A stretch of DNA of 64,000 nt from Anastatus disparis (taxonomy: Eukaryota; Arthropoda; Insecta; Hymenoptera; Eupelmidae), in NCBI GenBank assembly GCA_017163975.1, contig JAFFSR010000237.1:5022001-5086000 (forward strand), in the 5' to 3' direction. Made by a program: the position numbers and the translations under genes. Each line of letters opens with the position of its first letter. Position 1 is the first letter of the stretch. Below, piece by piece: positions 61,329-64,000 of this stretch. The notes under the pieces are model-generated. The model was given only the letters and a program-made list of their open reading frames with translations, was not told the origin of the DNA and did not search any database.

Positions 61329-64000
61329 ATGAATGTACTTTATCTGTTGCTGTGCTTTATGTTGCCACTTTTAGTTATTGGCAATGATATTCATGCTAGA
61401 AAGAAGAGATATCTGATTTTTCCGCAAGGCAGTAATGTTCAGGTAAATTATGATTGATTCCTTTCAAAATAAAACAAAAAATATATTCTTCGCTCTAACA
61501 GAACATCAATCTTGTCTATATTATACTGTAAGTAAAAAAAAAAAATTTCTTTTTTTCCTTTTTTTTTTACACGTAGTTGGTGTACTGTCTCACAATTGGA
61601 GCTTATGGACGGAAGGATGGAGATTTAGTTGTAGGACTGACATCAGCTTTAGCTTGGGAGCTGCCAAATAAAATAGACTCGAAATTGACGGGTTTACTTC
61701 ACCGGCGTAGCCGTGCTGTCATGTATCCAAAAATCGAAGCTTTTTTACAAGCGTGAGTATTATTATACATTCAGATTTCGAAACAAAAATTTTTTTATCA
61801 TACATAAAAATTCTTACTTTTTGGTTCTTCTTTTAATGCTCGTGTTTTATTAATCATGCTAAGAGATGAAAAAATTTTTTCCCTGGAATCGAGCAGTTTC
61901 TTTCTATGCTAACTTTGAAAAGAACATCTCTGATTCATAAAAGCGTTTATTTCAGTTTATACAAGGGCAATTTTTTGTAAAAGATTTTTAGTTGGCGAAA
62001 AATTCTTTGAAATTCATTATAAACGCGTACATTTTCATTAAAATATACTATAATGAGAAATTTCATTCCAGTTACTAATTAATTTTCATATGTATCTCAT
62101 TTACTTTTTTCTACATTACTAATCATAGGACAAAAATTATATTTAAAATAAGATTCGAGTTTTCTAACAATTAAAAATATATAAATTGCATTTACAAGTT
62201 TTGTTTTAAAAGTGTTGTTTAAAACTAGTCGCAATGAAGAATAAGGAATCAGTGGAAGTTTTAAGGACATGCCTTTAGCAGAAAGGGTCTCTCTCTCGCA
62301 TTGCACTTGAAAACACTTGTATTAACCAGTCGTTGAAATAGAATTGTTTACTCTTAGTATAACCCGAGCGATGTTTCAATTAAACTTTACACTCGCCTAG
62401 TCGCTTAAAATCCTTACTTTCTCTCTCTCTCTCTCTCTTTCTCTCCCTCTGTTACTATATATATATATGTATATACATATATAGAAGAGCTTAATTTAAA
62501 GTTTATCTCTCTTCTAACAACGTGCGCCGTACATACAGAGCAGGTCTTGACGGTAGGTCCTGTGTGATGAAAGCACTCTGCGAGGCTGGCCAAAGAAATC
62601 CAAATGACATCGGTAGCGGTACATTTTTACAAGAGCTTCTTCATGCTGTTTTTACGTAAGTTTAGCTTTTCTTTTTATTTACTTAACTCTGATTGATCGT
62701 CGCTTGGTTTCTTTAATCTTTTAGTACTAGAAATTTAAATTGAAACCGATAGTCTAACTAAAATCTTATTATTTTTTGTTAGATTTTGTAGAGATACAGT
62801 ATATTGATTTGTATTGTTTAAGGCGACTTCGGAGGTTAGACTAAATTTCCATTTCATAATTTACAGATTACATTTCTAGTTTATAAAATTCTTTAGATTT
62901 TTAAGTTTTCCATCATTCCATCATATGGGTTTCAAAAATGGTGAAAATTTAAAAGATCTGAAAAATCTCATGTATTAAAATCGTAATTTGTAAAATAAAA
63001 AATGAAACCTAACCTAAAGATATTCAAGGTTATGTTTTCAAAACTGTAGTTTCGACTTGTATACGTGCATAGTTTATAAAAATGAGTTTTTTCCTTTTAT
63101 TTTAATTGTTTTTAAGCTTGTTTGTAATAATACACTATTCGTGTTTTAAAATATCAACTTTAATAAAGATTTTAAACTCAAAAGATAAATTAGAATAAAA
63201 AATTATAATTTCATTTATATTTTTAATTAATGGTGAAAACTATAAATTATTTTTGAGATAGTCAAAAGCTAGGCAATGGCTCTTTTTTAAATCTCTTCTA
63301 AATTGAAACGAAATTTCGATCCTTCGAAAGTACCTTTTGCTACATTTACATCAAGATTTTTTTTTCTTTATATATAAATCAAACTATTCTTATTCAAAGA
63401 ATGTATTAATTACGTTTGAAGAAATTTATTTCAAAGTACTTGAAAAATATTTTATAAAAGAATTTCCTTTCGCTAGAATAAATAGCTAGAGTAATTGAGT
63501 AATGGTACGTGCTTCCTCAAAAGTATACAAAACTAAAATAACGTTTTTGAAAGTTTTGCTCTTTGCTTTTTAAAGTACGTTTACAGAATTTCGGAAAATT
63601 GCTAATTTTCCCAAAACTTTTATTGCATGTTAAATTATCTTTTATACATATAATTTTGAGTAAATAAAATTATTACCTAAACTTTTTACGCGCAATAAGT
63701 CTGCTGTAATTAATTTTATGTAGATTTCAAATAAGTTAATTAATTTAGTATGCATTGAATAAGCATTTTAAAATAATTGCACCAAGTACTTGCGGGCTGT
63801 TGCTGAAATATAACATAAAATTAATGTGATTATGACTGTTACGTAATTCCGTGAATTTTGAATTTAAAGTCAATAATGTTTTTCCGTTGAAAATCCGCAA
63901 TCTTTTTATATTGTACATATAATTAATATAATTATTATTCCTTATTACTCTTGAAGCATCGAACTTTCATTATTTGCTAAAATTGAACTAAATCAGCGTC
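61329..64000 (+). CDS. DM4/12 family secreted protein, gene 6 (partial, last exon beyond window)
   Basis: Exons are 61329-61442, 61577-61752 and 62539-62655, joined in phases 0 and 2. The last visible donor (AC/GTAAGT) is phase 2, as in the other genes, and no matching terminal exon is seen up to 64000, so coding ends at 62655 within this window (135 complete codons). Residues 1-19 are a signal peptide; R24-K-K-R27 precedes YLIFPQGS. An extra cysteine (C42) lies in the second strand. W65-E-L-P matches gene 5 and has no sequon. R81-R-S-R84 is a second basic site. The signature is G102-R-S-C105-V-M-K-A-L-C111-E, then FLQELLHAVF. Function is unknown for the family. Intron 1 is only 134 bases, against 1.5 to 3.2 kb in the others. 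Shared features make it the nearest relative of gene 5. Confidence 0.87.
62656..64000 (+). other. Intron 3 of gene 6, open at the window end
   Basis: The donor GTAAGT at 62656 starts an intron of at least 1345 bases. No exon with C-x6-C or Y-x-x-A-x-x-x-G was found before the end of the window. The DNA is AT-rich with no other feature. Confidence 0.6.

Noticed and set aside
1..64000. CRISPR arrays, operons, rRNA and viral or transposase genes
   Set aside because: No direct-repeat/spacer arrays, bacterial gene signals, rRNA segments or long transposon reading frames were seen.

Overview
This is an AT-rich nuclear insect window. The genes have short exons with GT-AG introns of 0.1 to 6 kb. The DNA between them carries long CT/GA tracts, TA microsatellites, a tRNA-derived SINE and several terminal-inverted-repeat elements. 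The texture suggests Hymenoptera, but that is an impression, not a proof.

The coding content is one thing: a head-to-tail array of six related genes, all on the + strand. I reconstructed them by joining exons at splice sites and matching them to each other. They encode small secreted proteins of the DM4/12 family (Pfam PF07841, known from arthropod gene clusters, function unknown). Genes 1 to 5 are complete (217, 215, 221, 207 and 173 aa). Gene 6 runs off the right end with its last exon missing. CDS spans are 3732-9331, 12808-17350, 30070-41193, 46559-51224, 55547-59644 and 61329 to beyond the window.

All six share a plan: signal peptide; usually an R-x-K-R site; a hydrophobic strand of the type LVYP or LIFP; an xLP motif, followed by an N-glycosylation sequon in genes 1 to 4; a second basic cluster (only a single arginine in gene 3); a short helix; and C-x5-C in a G-K-x-C-x-L-R-x-x-C context. 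A final C-x6-C pair ends the five complete genes. Intron phases are conserved: phase 0 after the first strand and phase 2 after the LLxxFLT-like helix. Genes 3 to 6 have a further phase 2 intron just before the C-x5-C motif. Gene 2 has no intron there. Gene 1 has instead a phase 1 intron about 22 residues further upstream.

The remaining DNA is non-coding as far as I can see: 1-3731, 9332-12807, 17351-30069 (a 12.7 kb gap that interrupts the array), 41194-46558, 51225-55546 and 59645-61328. The repeats worth recording are two SINE copies (4443-4634 minus, 36518-36710 plus), a composite mariner-type foldback element (35032-36186), three copies of an inverted-repeat family (13450-13884, 42502-42907, 49454-49735), a hairpin with 51-base arms (14921-15053) and a GC-rich pair of palindromes (41323-41516).

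Nothing in the window points to bacterial, viral or transposase-coding genes, CRISPR arrays or rRNA. The most interesting reading is that the array encodes diverged secreted precursors that may be cut at two basic sites. That is inference from motifs.
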